Shown here: positions 10,531 through 23,900 of the stretch, piece after piece
Layout: each line of letters starts with the position of its first letter
Numbering within the stretch: position 1 is the first letter of the stretch
DNA from: Nemertoderma westbladi
Lineage: Eukaryota; Xenacoelomorpha; Nemertodermatida; Nemertodermatidae
DNA length: 40,268 nt
NCBI GenBank assembly: GCA_032718475.1
Contig: JAUCBJ010000309.1
Span: 1-40,268 of the forward strand
Direction of reading: 5' to 3'
Notes under the pieces: model-generated
Seen by the model: only the letters and a program-made list of their open reading frames with translations
Told to the model about the DNA's origin: nothing
Database searches by the model: none
Position numbers and translations under genes: made by a program

Positions 10531-11194
10531 CTTTAACTTTCTACTGAGTCTTGGTGGCTGGCAGTCACAGTTTTGCAGTTCTTTGGATTTCGTACTGTGA
10601 CGGGATCAGTGGATCCCGACCGGTTTTGTTTCGTTACGCGTCACCGCGTTGTTGTGAAAAGATAATAGTTAGGGTAAACCTAGTTGTTGTTCTGATATCG
10701 TTTGACTAACTGACGCAGATATAATATAATAGCACAGTTGAGAAATAAATGTAAAGGCAGAAATAAATGTAGTACCGGTAGTGGCGGTGACGGTACGAAA
10801 TGTCACCGTACTGCACCTGATGACTGAGTAAACTGAGTAACTTTACTGCATGCAATATAATATATACATTGGTTAATCCTACAGTATCTTGCCCTCTGTA
10901 CCTAGCGGACGCTTTCCTCTCCCATTGGTTGATATACTAATTCTCGGCTCCCACCTCTGTGGGAGTGCTCCCCCCCCCCCCCCCCCCCCCGCTGCTGTTA
11001 CTTTCCCTCTCCAAGAGGTTTGACCTATAACCTCTTTTGTGTGGCCCTTTGGGGACGTGTGTTGTCCCCGTTATTGGGGGTGATACGAGGTTGATTGTAA
11101 TCAACCTCGTACTCCCCAATATTGCTTAAAACGCCACTTCCCAACTTTATGGGGTCGGTGGGGCGGAATTGAATCCGCTCACAAACAACCTTAC
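10531..11194. other. Non-coding stretch with C homopolymer and three consecutive hairpins
   Basis: No ORF of note. It contains CCAAT and TATATA words (10,855-10,930) on the minus strand that could belong to the promoter or leader of the broken ORF, and a C run at 10,971-10,990. Three hairpins follow back to back: 11,013-11,036 (AAGAGGTT/AACCTCTT), 11,051-11,069 (GGGGAC/GTCCCC) and 11,072-11,121. The last has a perfect core of ACGAGGTTGATT/AATCAACCTCGT with a 2-nt loop, extended by ATTGGGG/CCCCAAT. Confidence 0.6.
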
Positions 11195-14100
11195 CAAACA
11201 CAACAACCTTACCAAACACAACAACCTTATACCAAACAAATCAACAACCATACCAAATATATCAACAACCTTACCAAACACATAACCAAGAAGTTTACCA
11301 AACACAACAACCTTATACCAAACAAATCAACAACCATACCAAATATATCAACTAACCTTACCAAACACAACAACCTTATACCAAACAAATCAACAACCAT
11401 ACCAAATATATCAACAACCTTACCAAACACATAACCAAGAAGTTTACCAAACACAACAACCTTATACCAAACAAATCAACAACCATACCAAATATATCAA
11501 CAACCTTACCAAACACATAACCAAGAAGTTTACCAAACACAACAACCTTATACCAAACAAATCAACAACCATACCAAATATATCAACAACCTTACCAAAC
11601 ACATAACCAAGAAGTTTACCAAACACAACAACCTTATACCAAACAAATCAACAACCATACCAAATATATCAACAACCTTACCAAACACATAACCAAGAAG
11701 TTTACCAAACACAACAACCTTATACCAAACAAATCAACAACCATACCAAATATATCAACAACCTTTACCAAACACAACAACCTTATACCAAACAAATCAA
11801 CAACCATACCAAATATATCAACAACCTTACCAAACACAACAACCTTATACCAAACAAATCAACAACCATACCAAATATATCAACAACCTTACCAAACACA
11901 TAACCAAGAAGTTTACCAAACACAACAACCTTATACCAAACAAATCAACAACCATACCAAATATATCAACAACCTTACCAAACACATAACCAAGAAGTTT
12001 ACCAAACACAACAACCTTATACCAAACAAATCAACAACCATACCAAATATATCAACAACCTTACCAAACACATAACCAAGAAGTTTACCAAACACAACAA
12101 CCTTATACCAAACAAATCAACAACCATACCAAATATATCAACAACCTTACCAAACACATAACCAAGAAGTTTACCAAACACAACAACCTTATACCAAACA
12201 AATCAACAACCATACCAAATATATCAACTACCTTACCAAACACAACAACCTTATACCAAACAAATCAACAACCATACCAAATATATCAACAACCTTACCA
12301 AACACATAACCAAGAAGTTTACCAAACACAACAACCTTATACCAAACAAATCAACAACCATACCAAATATATCAACTACCTTACCAAACACAACAACCTT
12401 ATACCAAACAAATCAACAACCATACCAAATATATCAACAACCTTACCAAACACATAACCAAGAAGTTTACCAAACACAACAACCTTATACCAAACAAATC
12501 AACAACCATACCAAATATATCAACTACCTTACCAAACACAACAACCTTATACCAAACAAATCAACAACCATACCAAATATATCAACAACCTTACCAAACA
12601 CATAACCAAGAAGTTTACCAAACACAACAACCTTATACCAAACAAATCAACAACCATACCAAATATATCAACAACCTTACCAAACACATAACCAAGAAGT
12701 TTACCAAACACAACAACCTTATACCAAACAAATCAACAACCATACCAAATATATCAACAACCTTACCAAACACATAACCAAGAAGTTTACCAAACACAAC
12801 AACCTTATACCAAACAAATCAACAACCATACCAAATATATCAACAACCTTACCAAACACATAACCAAGAAGTTTACCAAACACAACAACCTTATACCAAA
12901 CAAATCAACAACCATACCAAATATATCAACTACCTTACCAAACACAACAACCTTATACCAAACAAATCAACAACCATACCAAATATATCAACAACCTTAC
13001 CAAACACATAACCAAGAAGTTTACCAAACACAACAACCTTATACCAAACAAATCAACAACCATACCAAATATATCAACTACCTTACCAAACACAATAACC
13101 TTATACCAAACAAATCAACAACCATACCAAATATATCAACAACCTTACCAAACACATAACCAAGAAGTTTACCAAACACAACAACCTTATACCAAACAAA
13201 TCAACAACCATACCAAATATATCAACTACCTTACCAAACACAACAACCTTATACCAAACAAATCAACAACCATACCAAATATATCAACAACCTTACCAAA
13301 CACATAACCAAGAAGTTTACCAACACACAACCTTCCCCCAACCTTATACCAAACAAATCAACAACCATACCAAATATATCAACAACCTTACCAAACACAT
13401 AACCAAGAAGTTTACCAAACACAACAACCTTATACCAAACAAATCAACAACCATACCAAATATATCAACTACCTTACCAAACACAACAACCTTATACCAA
13501 ACAAATCAACAACCATACCAAATATATCAACAACCTTACCAAACACATAACCAAGAAGTTTACCAAACACAACAACCTTATACCAAACAAATCAACAACC
13601 ATACCAAATATATCAACTACCTTACCAAACACAATAACCTTATACCAAACAAATCAACAACCATACCAAATATATCAACTACCTTACCAAACACAACAAC
13701 CTTATACCAAACAAATCAACAACCATACCAAATATATCAACTACCTTACCAAACACATAACCAAGAAGTTTACCAAACACAACAACCTTATACCAAACAA
13801 ATCAACAACCATACCAAATATATCAACTACCTTACCAAACACAACAACCTTATACCAAACAAATCAACAACCATACCAAATATATCAACTACCTTACCAA
13901 ACACATAACCAAGAAGTTTACCAAACACAACAACCTTCCCCCACCTACCAAACAAATCAACAACCATACCAAATATATCAACTACCTTACCAAACACAAA
14001 ACCAAGAAGTTTACCAAACACAACAACCTTACCAAACACAACAACCTTATACCAAACAAATCAACAACCATACCAAATATATCAACTACCTTACCAAACA

Positions 14101-14750
14101 CATAACCAAGAAGTTTACCAAACACAACAACCTTATACCAAACAAATCAACAACCATACCAAATATATCAACTACCTTACCAAACACATAACCAAGAAGT
14201 TTACCTAACACAACAACCTTACCAAACACAACAACCTTATACCAAACAAATCAACAACCATACCAAATATATCAACAACATAACCAAGAAGTTTACCAAA
14301 CACAACAACCTTATACCAAACAAATCAACAACCATACCAAATATATCAACAACATAACCAAGAAGTTTACCAAACACAACAACCTTATACCAAACAAATC
14401 AACAACCATACCAAATATATCAACAACCTTACCAAACACAACAACCTTATACCAAACAAATCAACAACCATACCAAATATATCAACAACCTTACCAAACA
14501 CATAACCAAGAAGTTTACCAAACACAACAACCTTATACCAAACAAATCAACAACCATACCAAATATATCAACAACCTTACCAAACACATAACCAAGAAGT
14601 TTACCAAACACAACAACCTTATACCAAACAAATCAACAACCATACCAAATATATCAACTACCTTACCAAACACAACAACCTTATACCAAACAAATCAACA
14701 ACCATACCAAATATATCAACAACCTTAAACCTAACATATAAACACCAACT
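11195..14750. repeat. Minisatellite of interspersed 86-bp and 62-bp units, about 3.5 kb
   Basis: Two unit lengths alternate irregularly: a long 86-bp unit and a 62-bp version lacking the TTACCAAACACATAACCAAG-type segment. The plus strand is almost free of G (it appears mainly in one AAGAAG word per long unit), so the strand asymmetry is extreme. Minus-strand copies read TTTGGTAAGGTTG and TTTGGTATGG, giving several donor-like GTAAG/GTATG words per unit. Minus-strand ORFs of 60-75 codons inside it are products of the repeat. It begins about 35 bp beyond the ASPG exon-G donor. Confidence 0.9.
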
Positions 14751-14787
14751 TTACCAAACATCCTCTATTACTACTATATATTTTTAC

Positions 14788-14971
14788 CTGAATAAAGTCC
14801 CAACGATTTTCCACTCAGGCGTGGTTATGTGCGCGCCGGCCCGCACCAACAGACTGATTATATCGGGTCGCCTAGCAACCAGCGCGCATTCCAACGGAGT
14901 CTGCCCCCAGCGGTCCAACGCATGTACCGACGCACCGCACTTCAGCAGATACTGAACCACATTAACCCCGC
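14788..14971 (-). CDS. ASPG: ASPG exon G (ankyrin repeats)
   Basis: The acceptor is CCTTTAG|GC. The exon encodes [34 protein letters not shown] and [10 protein letters not shown], ending WKIVGTLF. The donor candidate is TTCAG|GTAAAA (phase 2). If it is not spliced, the frame ends TTC-AGG-TAA, which would make this a truncating terminal exon. No further ASPG exon was found down to position 1. Confidence 0.82.
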
Positions 14972-17900
14972 CTAAAGGAAGTAATTCAATTACGAATTGG
15001 TGAAATTACATCGCAGAACTGAACTGTTGTGACGTCATTGCTACTAGTATTGGGTACTAGCGAAATGGACTGCTATGACGACACTGCTAAGGACCTTTTG
15101 GGGTTAACTAGAACGAGTTGCCATAGTTACCTTCGGAACTAGCTAAATGGAGTGGTGTACGATTGTCGTAATCGCCCTCCAATAGACTACAACCAATGGA
15201 TTTCAGTTCTTTGAGACTATCAACGTTGTCCGACGTAGACGCGGCACAGCTTAGCGACGGGAGCAGCTGGTGTTTAAGTTTATCTAACTCATCCCCGCTC
15301 ATAACCTAAGTGTATAAATAATAAAACTACAATACTAAATAAATAAATAATGCTAATCGTTAATCCAATTTTCAACTTCTGTTGATAAATATTATCCTTA
15401 TTATATTAATAATTATATAGCCGTATTCAAATTACAGCTGCAGTAATAATACAAAGCTGCAGTACAAATAAATGAATTTGGAGCAGAAAAAACATATTAT
15501 AGAACTAAACTAATTCTACCTTCATAGCCCTTGCGATTGCCTTAATAATGGCGCTATTTGGACAGATAATATGAGTGCTACTGTCTCCAGACAGCGGTAT
15601 ACTCATCTCTCCCCGAAGATTGCTGACCATTAACAGGCGACGTAACTCTGGATCTGGCGTTACTGCGAGAACGTAGGAAAGTTTGGTTAGTGCAGCTTCA
15701 GGAGTCATATCGTTACCTAGCAACAGCCAAATGAAAACGAACTCATTAGACGCAGGCCTTCTGTGATTGTAGAACCCTTTCCGATTACTCCAGACGCAAA
15801 ATCACCAGATATCCCCACCCCCTGCCACACAATCTCGCCAGATATTACCCCCTTCCCACTGCCACACAAACTTACCAGATATCACCCACCCACCCCCCCC
15901 CCCCCTGCCACACAATCTCACCAGATATTATCCACACCCTTGCCACACTAAATCACCATATATTATCCACCCCATCACCCTGTCACACAATCTCACCAGA
16001 TATTATCCCCCTCCCCCTGCACACAATCTCACCAGATATTACCCCCCTCCCCCTGCTACACAAAGTCACCAGATACCACCCACCCATCCCACCCCTGCCA
16101 CGCAAACTTACCAGATATCACCCACCCACCCCACCCCTGCCACACAATCTCACCAGATATTACCCCCCCCCCCCCCCCCCTGCCACACAAACTCACAAGA
16201 TATCACCCATCCCCTGCCACACAATCTCACCAGAAATCACCCACCCCCTTCCACACAATCTCATCAGATATTACCCCCCCCCCCCCCTGCCACACAATCT
16301 CACCAGATATTACCCCCTCCCCCTGCCACACAAACTCACCAGAAATCACCCACCCCCTGCCACACAATCTCACCAGAAATCAACCACCCACCCCACCCCT
16401 GCCACACAAACTAATCAGATATCACCCTTCCGCCCCCTCCACGTCCCATACAAACTCACCAGATATCACCCACCCCACCCCTGCCACACATACGTACCAG
16501 ATATTACCCCCCTCCACCTGCCACACAAACTCGCCAGATATTATCCACACCCCAGCCACACAAACTCACCATATATTATCCACACCCCTGAACACAAACT
16601 CACCAGATATTATCCACACTCCTGCCACACAAACTCACCAGATATCACCCCCCCCCCCCCCGCCATACAAACTCACCAGATATTATCCACACCCCTGCCA
16701 CACAAACTCACCAGATATTATCCACACCCCAGCCACACAAACTCACCAGATATTATCCATCCCACATCCCAGCCACACAAACTCACCAGATATTATCCAC
16801 ACTCCTGCCACACAAACTCACCAGATATTATCCACCCCCCGGCCACACAAACTCACCAAAAATTATCCACCCCACGCCCCTGTCACACAAACTCACCAGA
16901 TATTATCCACCCCCGGCCACATAAACTCACCAAATATTATCCACCCCACCGCTCTGCCACACAAAATCACCAGATATTATCCACACCCCTTCCACACAAA
17001 CTCACCAGATAGTCTCCACCTCCGGCCACCACAAAAACTCACCAAATATTATCCACCCCACCGCTCTGCCACACAAAATCACCAGATATTATCCACACCC
17101 CTTCCACACAAACTCACCAGATAGTCTCCACCTCCGGCCACCACAAAAACTCACCAAATATTATCCACACAACCCCCGTGCAACAAAAACTTACCAGATA
17201 TAATCCACCCCCCGGCCACACAAACTCACCAAATATTATCCACCCCACCGCTCTGCCACACAAACTCACCAGATATTATCCACCCCCGGCCACATAAACT
17301 CACCAAATATTATCCACCCCACCCCTCTGCCACACAAACTCACCAGATATCACCAATCCACCCCACCCCCCTGCCACACAAACTCACCAGATATTATCCC
17401 CGCGTCGTATAAAGCTTTACCAGATGCGTAACCTGGCGTGACTTCACCGCTGACGCACTGCGATATATTTACTATGATGACTCCTCTCTCGTGCGCTTCT
17501 CTGAACACCGCCATTAGGTCCTACAATTCAGTACAAAATTTAAATTTTATATAATATATTATATTTTAACGGTTTCAGATTCACATGAAGGTAGCAACTA
17601 CTGGGAAGCAGCACCACAAACTTGCGCCAATTACGTTTCTGCTTGTTGATGACTGGCTTGCGTGTGCGTAAATAAAACATTTAAAGCTTTTGGAAAACAG
17701 GCTTCGTGGGAGTCGTGAAATTAATTTAAAATGTTTGAAAAGTTCTCGACGGTGAGTCAGCCACGTGTATTAGGCTCGTCGCGGTGTGTCAGGAATGGTT
17801 GTCACATGTCCCATATTGACTTACCTTTCTACTATCGGGTGCATTTCCAGATCCGTAAGTCTGTAACACCAATCCCTCCAGCGGTGGTTGTAGGAACAGT

Positions 17901-20900
17901 TTAGTTGTAGCAAGTGTCATAGTTGGGAATATTCGCAATATACCAACGTTACAATTGAGTTCGGTGTGTACGAAAAATGGTTCGATGGTTCCTGGACTAA
18001 AAATGTTGTCCCAGGATATTTTAACCTTAAAGTTGAAATAAATAATGTAATATTATGGTTTTGTTCAGGTTAGCGCTACTGATGAGGCCTGATAGGCTGA
18101 AATGTACGTATAGCGCTGGTTCAACCCCAGGTGACGCGCTTTCTCATTTTTTCCATTTCTGAACAAACCCATAATATTACATCTTTAATTACAGTTTCAT
18201 TAACAGCTTAACTCCAATCCATTTATAAATAAATAATAACTGACGAAACATTAAGAAGATGGGCTGCATATAAATAATTTAATTTAGCACATTGTAAGAA
18301 AGAGCTTACGGTACTCGTGAAGAACAGTTCGTGAGACCCTTAAATAATGATGACTAACCGTAGTTCCTATGGTAACCAGAGGCGCCATGTTGGGACTATT
18401 GAACGCAGAGAAACTGCAGGCGTCGACTTTGGAGCAGCGGTTACCGCGGTATAGTTTGTTCCTAAAGAATACCGTGACTTCGGGAATGGTCACGTGACCA
18501 GCCAGATGCAACGCACCGAGGAGATTCTCTCTGCCATCGCTCTGCTGTTCAAACAAGGGGACCTGGGCTCCCGTTAGTATAACTGGTTTACCTGGTAACA
18601 CAATCACATCGTAGTTTAGCTCAAACGAGAGAAATCCGCCCCAATATTAGATTATTACAACAACATATCCATTGGGTAAGAAAGTGGAGGAGAGCCAGCC
18701 CGTCTCTTAATTTTTTACTTTATATTACGCGATCAATTTTCACTCATCTCGTCATGAGCCCAACATGTATGTAACCTTTTGTTAAATTTGTTGGCTATGC
18801 GTTTGCGGTTGTTTGGGCGGAGTGTGGTAGGCCTACACTTTTCACACTTAAATATTTTGGTTGTGAATTGTTACAGGGCATAGCGATCTGAGATATTTCA
18901 TTTATATTTTATTATGAGAGGAAGAAGAACATACAACGTGATTTACTATATATGTAACAAAATAATTGTTTTCGGGCCTAACTTGGAAGCCTCCCCAAAT
19001 AGTTGATATACAATTATATTTAAAATTATTTCCATGGTCATGGTCATTCACCCGTCTTTAGTTAGAAATTTGTTTGCATGAAAGACAGTTTAGTTTAGTT
19101 TTTACTGATTTATTATCTCTTATCTGACTGGGGTAATAATAAAGGATAGGATAAATGGAAGCAAAGTGTGACAGTAACAAATATTTCCCCGTCACCCTAG
19201 CATGTCTTAAGTATATGATATATCAAAGGGGGAAGTTTGGATTCACTGCATAAATGCAGTTCACCAAACTTCCCCCGAATGCACACTGTAACTTCCCCCT
19301 TCCCCCAAATATCCACTGTTGAATTAATTTGAAGCGATATAATAAGTACAAAATTGTGCGAGTTTTTAATTGTGTAGTCCATTTGTTATTTGATCTCTAT
19401 TTATTGTTTAAAGTGCATTTAATATCACACTGGTTTTTTAGAATATTACAACCTTATGTTTTATTAATTTACCCAATCGAAGCCTCATAAGGGCCGGTTA
19501 TTTGTACGCATATCCCCTAATGCGCTCAGTAAGGTTCAAACAACATATTAATATGAAAATAAAGTATCTGCAAAGAAAAGAACACAATACTATATAATTT
19601 GACCTTATTAAAAAATTTGCACTTTTGCACACTTATTTGTACAAGTGCACTTTAGCAGATCGTAATGGTGGTTCTTATTTAACAAACTTATGTTTATCCT
19701 CTACCGATCTACGATGGTGTATGATCAAGTGTCAGTCACTAAAAGTGTAAAAAATCTGATTTAATAAATCGCGACATTTGCGATTTTGGACCATATTCAT
19801 GGACATTTTAAGTCACTTTATAGACATAAAAAGTTAAACAAATGTTACGATTATAGTTAGAAATCACTCCAAACTACATTTTAATCCAAAAAATAACATT
19901 CTACGATGAATGGAACTGGAAATAATAGTGTTTGAAATATCGAAAAAATGTTCACTATTTAAGTGCATTATGCACTAAGTGCACATGCGTTTTCCCAAGT
20001 TGTATCCTATTTCACACACTACAATCTATCCTCTATCCAATGAAAAAAGTTTCAGATCAAACGGCCCAGTAGAACAGAAGTTATTGATGTTTAAAAACAA
20101 TCACTCGAAAATTTCAAATTCTCTTGGTCACGTAGTCTAGTGGTAATCGTTCGTGGGTTCGTGGGTTCGAAACCCAATATGACCATTCTTAATTTTTTGC
20201 AAAAAAAAAATATTTTTAATTTTTGACTAAATTTCGGTTCTGGTGCTCCAAATTCAATAAAATTGGTATATTCTTTGCCGTAATTTTTTTTTCTATCTTT
20301 TGAGAGGGGGTATTTTTGGCCCCAAAAAAAATGAAAAAAAAGGGCCAAAATTACGCGTTATTTTTCGACCCTTAAAACTCGTTATTTTAATTATAAATGT
20401 TAAGAAAAAAGATAGTGGAGTTAATTTGCTACATTTTACAGGAACTTTTGGCGCAAAAAGTTAAATTATAATGTAATGGCGATTTATTAAAAAAAAATTT
20501 TTTCGTCCCTTTTTTATAAGTAGTATATTTCACACGATCGTCTGCCGCTTCAGTTATATAATAGCTATGGCGTTGTAATTACCGTTGAAAGATAGATAAT
20601 TTGACGCTCTATAAGACTGTTTAAATAAGTCTCCCAGACCTTATGTATTTTTCGAGCTAGACGAGTTCCCGCGAAGCGAGTTTGAGGCGTGAAATTATAA
20701 TTTGGGCCCTAATTTTTTTAATATCGTTTGCGCGGCAAAACCAATCGAATATTTGGATTCCCCGTATCGATATTAACCGTATAAAATGTACTTTAACCTT
20801 CAAGAGTCAAAAATAAAAAAGTTGTTATTTATAAACTTTTTATTATTTTCTGGCCCTTTTTGGACCCCTTTGCCTACATATATTTTGTACCCCCATTCGA

Positions 20901-23900
20901 TAGGAATGTAGCCCTGTGGTCTTCTACGCTTTCCGAAAAAGAATTGGCAGATTCCTACTAGCGTTGTCGAATTAAAAATTTTGGAAATAATAATTATGTA
21001 AAAAAGATGGAAAAAACGTACAAATTTACAGCCCCTTTTTCCACCCGAAATTTTAATAAATATCTTACCCCCATTCGATACGAAGGTAGTACCACTCTTC
21101 CCCTTTCCAACCGCGTTAATTTCGTCCCCGTACGATTAATATTAGCCGAGTCAGAGCGGATCCCGCAAAGCCATTTTTTCAACTTTGACGGACAATTTCG
21201 GGAAAAAGGCGTGGTAATCTTTTTTGAAAAAAAAAACGAATTCACTAATTAATCCCTTCTATCGTATCCCGGCGTCGGCTAAGCAATAACCTAGGGTTTT
21301 TTCGAGCCACTGTAGAGCGCCTTTCAAAAAATTTTTAAAGTTGTCAAAAAAATGACGGTTTTTTGTCCGCCGTGTCCGTCGAGGGGATAGATTTGCTAAT
21401 GTTAGAGTGGCTAATATCTTAGAATTCCGAGTCGCTCCCCTGGTGCGAAAATAAAAAAAATTGGTCTGTTCCTTCATCGAAAAGTCCCTCAGAATCCCAA
21501 GTTAACCTATATAGTTAGCGATGGCCTGCGGCTTTAGGAGCGGCCGCGGTATTCACCTCCCTCATAGCGGCCGCGGCGGTGTTGCGTCAAATGGAGAAAT
21601 ATTTATCCCACCAAGGGGACCTGGGCTCTCGTTAGTATAACTGGTTTACCTGGTAAGGTAACCAATAACATCGTAGTTTAGTTCAAACAAGGGGACCTGG
21701 GCTCCCGTTAGTATAACTGGTTTACCTGGTAAGGTAACCAATAACATTGTAGTTTATAGTAATAGTATTGATTGTCACAAACATTGTTGTGTACATAATA
21801 ATATTATAAATACATAAACCAAACCGAGAGAGAGAAACCTTTATAGTAACCAAATAATACCAACTGTAACTAAAGTAAATTAATAACGGAACTGTGTCTC
21901 TTTATAACGATAGTTAGTCGTTTTAGTAAAGAGGGACTCATCAAAACAATGTGTAATACTTGTAGTTGTTGATAGATGTGAAAGTACTGGGTTCGAACCT
22001 GGATCAGCATCAGCTCTTTTTGTTGATAAAGTTTCGTTTACATCCAGGAATTCAACAATAATCTCATCTCGGAAAAATTAAAAAACTCATAAATGGTATT
22101 CTATAAAAGTGGAAACAGTGAAAATCAAATAATTAATTGCACTTAATAAGAAAAATAAAATCTTTAGTTGTCGAGAATTAGGGAGGAACTAGTTTGTCAG
22201 CGTCAGGACTTATTCAACGGCGTCCTGATTAGATCCCCGTTGCTCGAGATGGAAGGCGGAAGTCCGTAGAACTGGTCCGCTATCCGTCCGGCCTCCCGCA
22301 GTCCGCTCAACAACGCTCCGTGCACCGTCGCAGGGTAGTTCCGTATCGTGTGCTCCCCCGCGAAGAACACGCGCGGCACTGGATGCCGGTTCGTACCGCT
22401 AGGGGTCGCGGTTGGCGCCACGGGAGTCGCCATGAGATCGTAGTCGTTGCCGGAGGAGCCCGCCGCTACGTAGGAGTAACTGCCGCGACTCCAGACATCG
22501 CTCCTCCATCGCGTGACCACCATCTCCCGAGGTGTCGGCACCGCCATGCTCCCGAAGATCGATTTAAGAACCGCGAGAGTTCTCGCTATGATGACGTCAT
22601 CCGAGATAGACTCCATGATGAGCGCCGATTCGCCGACTATCAGGGCTATTAGAACCGGGGCTTTGTAGAGACTCCAGAAGAGGAACAACTCGCCGCGGCC
22701 GGCTGTAGTCGTGCCGACGTGCCCGAAGAGGTTCACATTGGGGTCCCAGAAGACCTTATCGAAACAGAGAACCACCTTGTTGATGTTGCCGAACCCCATC
22801 CGGTTTATGGCCGCGGTCTTCCAGCCAGGGAGTGGCGGCTCGAACTCAACCGCTGGTGGCTGCTGTTTCAGCACACCCAGAGGCAACGTGCACACTGCGA
22901 TATCCGCCTTGAAGGTTACGGGTTCGAACCCCAGTGGGTCCCTGGGATCTACTGTTTCTACGGAAACACCTCCGTTGGAGTAGGAAATCTGGAATAAGAA
23001 AAAACCATCATTCGTTATAAAGTCCAGGACTGGCTACGAATACGTAAGGGGGATGCATGGGCAGCGTTAAATAGTCTGTCCAGGATTTGGAAGTCCCATA
23101 GAATAAAACGGAACTTTAAGGTTAGATTATTTAGAGCAGCAGTAGTTCCAGTACTCCTCTATGGGAGTCCATGCTGGGCTCTAACTGCTGATGACACCAA
23201 ATCTCTGGATGGCACATTCACAAGAATGCTACGCCGGGTTCATTGTGTCAAGTACAATGCACACATCTCCAACCAGGCACTATATAACATTGGAGGTGTC
23301 TCATTGGTTCCCCCAAGCTTGACACTAGAACAAAATCGCCTCCGCTTTGCAGGACATTGCTTTCGCCGTGAGGCCCAGCCAGTGCATAATCTTGTACTTT
23401 GGCAGCCTCATGGAGTGAATAAGCATGGTGGACAGCCCATCTATACTCGTACAAGATTACTCTACAAGAACGCCTCACTCTGTAAGTAGCAGAGAGACAC
23501 GCACCTTAGTGGCGGCGTGGTTTAGCCGCACATCTACCCCGTCAGCGAGCGCCACTGGTACGCAACTGTATCCGTTACGGACGGCCTGGTGGGTCCCAGA
23601 GAACTCGTAATCGTCGTCCTGGTCCCAGTGCTTCAGCGACAGGGAGGAGAGAGCGGTGGCGTTGGCGAACTCGAGATTGGCGAAGTGCCAGTCGAGAATG
23701 TGTCGGTCCCTCGGGGAGAGGTAGACGTCGCTGGGAGGGTTGGACTCGGCGTCAACCACCTTGTGTTGGAGACTAGCCTGTCGGCCCATCAGCTGGTCGT
23801 AGTCCTTGAAGGCCTGGGAGAGATCGTAACTGGTGGAGCGGATGAGGAACTCAGCAGCGACGTCGTTCTTGTTCATGTCCTGCACCTCCTCGTAACAGGA

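Noticed and set aside
11227-14039. Short hydrophobic minus-strand ORFs (FGMVVDLFG-type)
   Set aside because: Generated by the 86/62-bp array; broken repeatedly and different in each unit combination.
20994-21252. Overlapping sense and antisense ORFs at 21.0-21.25 kb
   Set aside because: Mirror-image frames in AT-rich DNA without conserved features.
21983-22010. Second B-box-like GGGTTCGAACCTGG
   Set aside because: No A box, D arm or acceptor stem could be folded around it.
22910-22945. B-box-like GGGTTCGAACCCC suggesting a tRNA
   Set aside because: It is inside KDM1A coding exon 4 and lacks an A box and acceptor stem.
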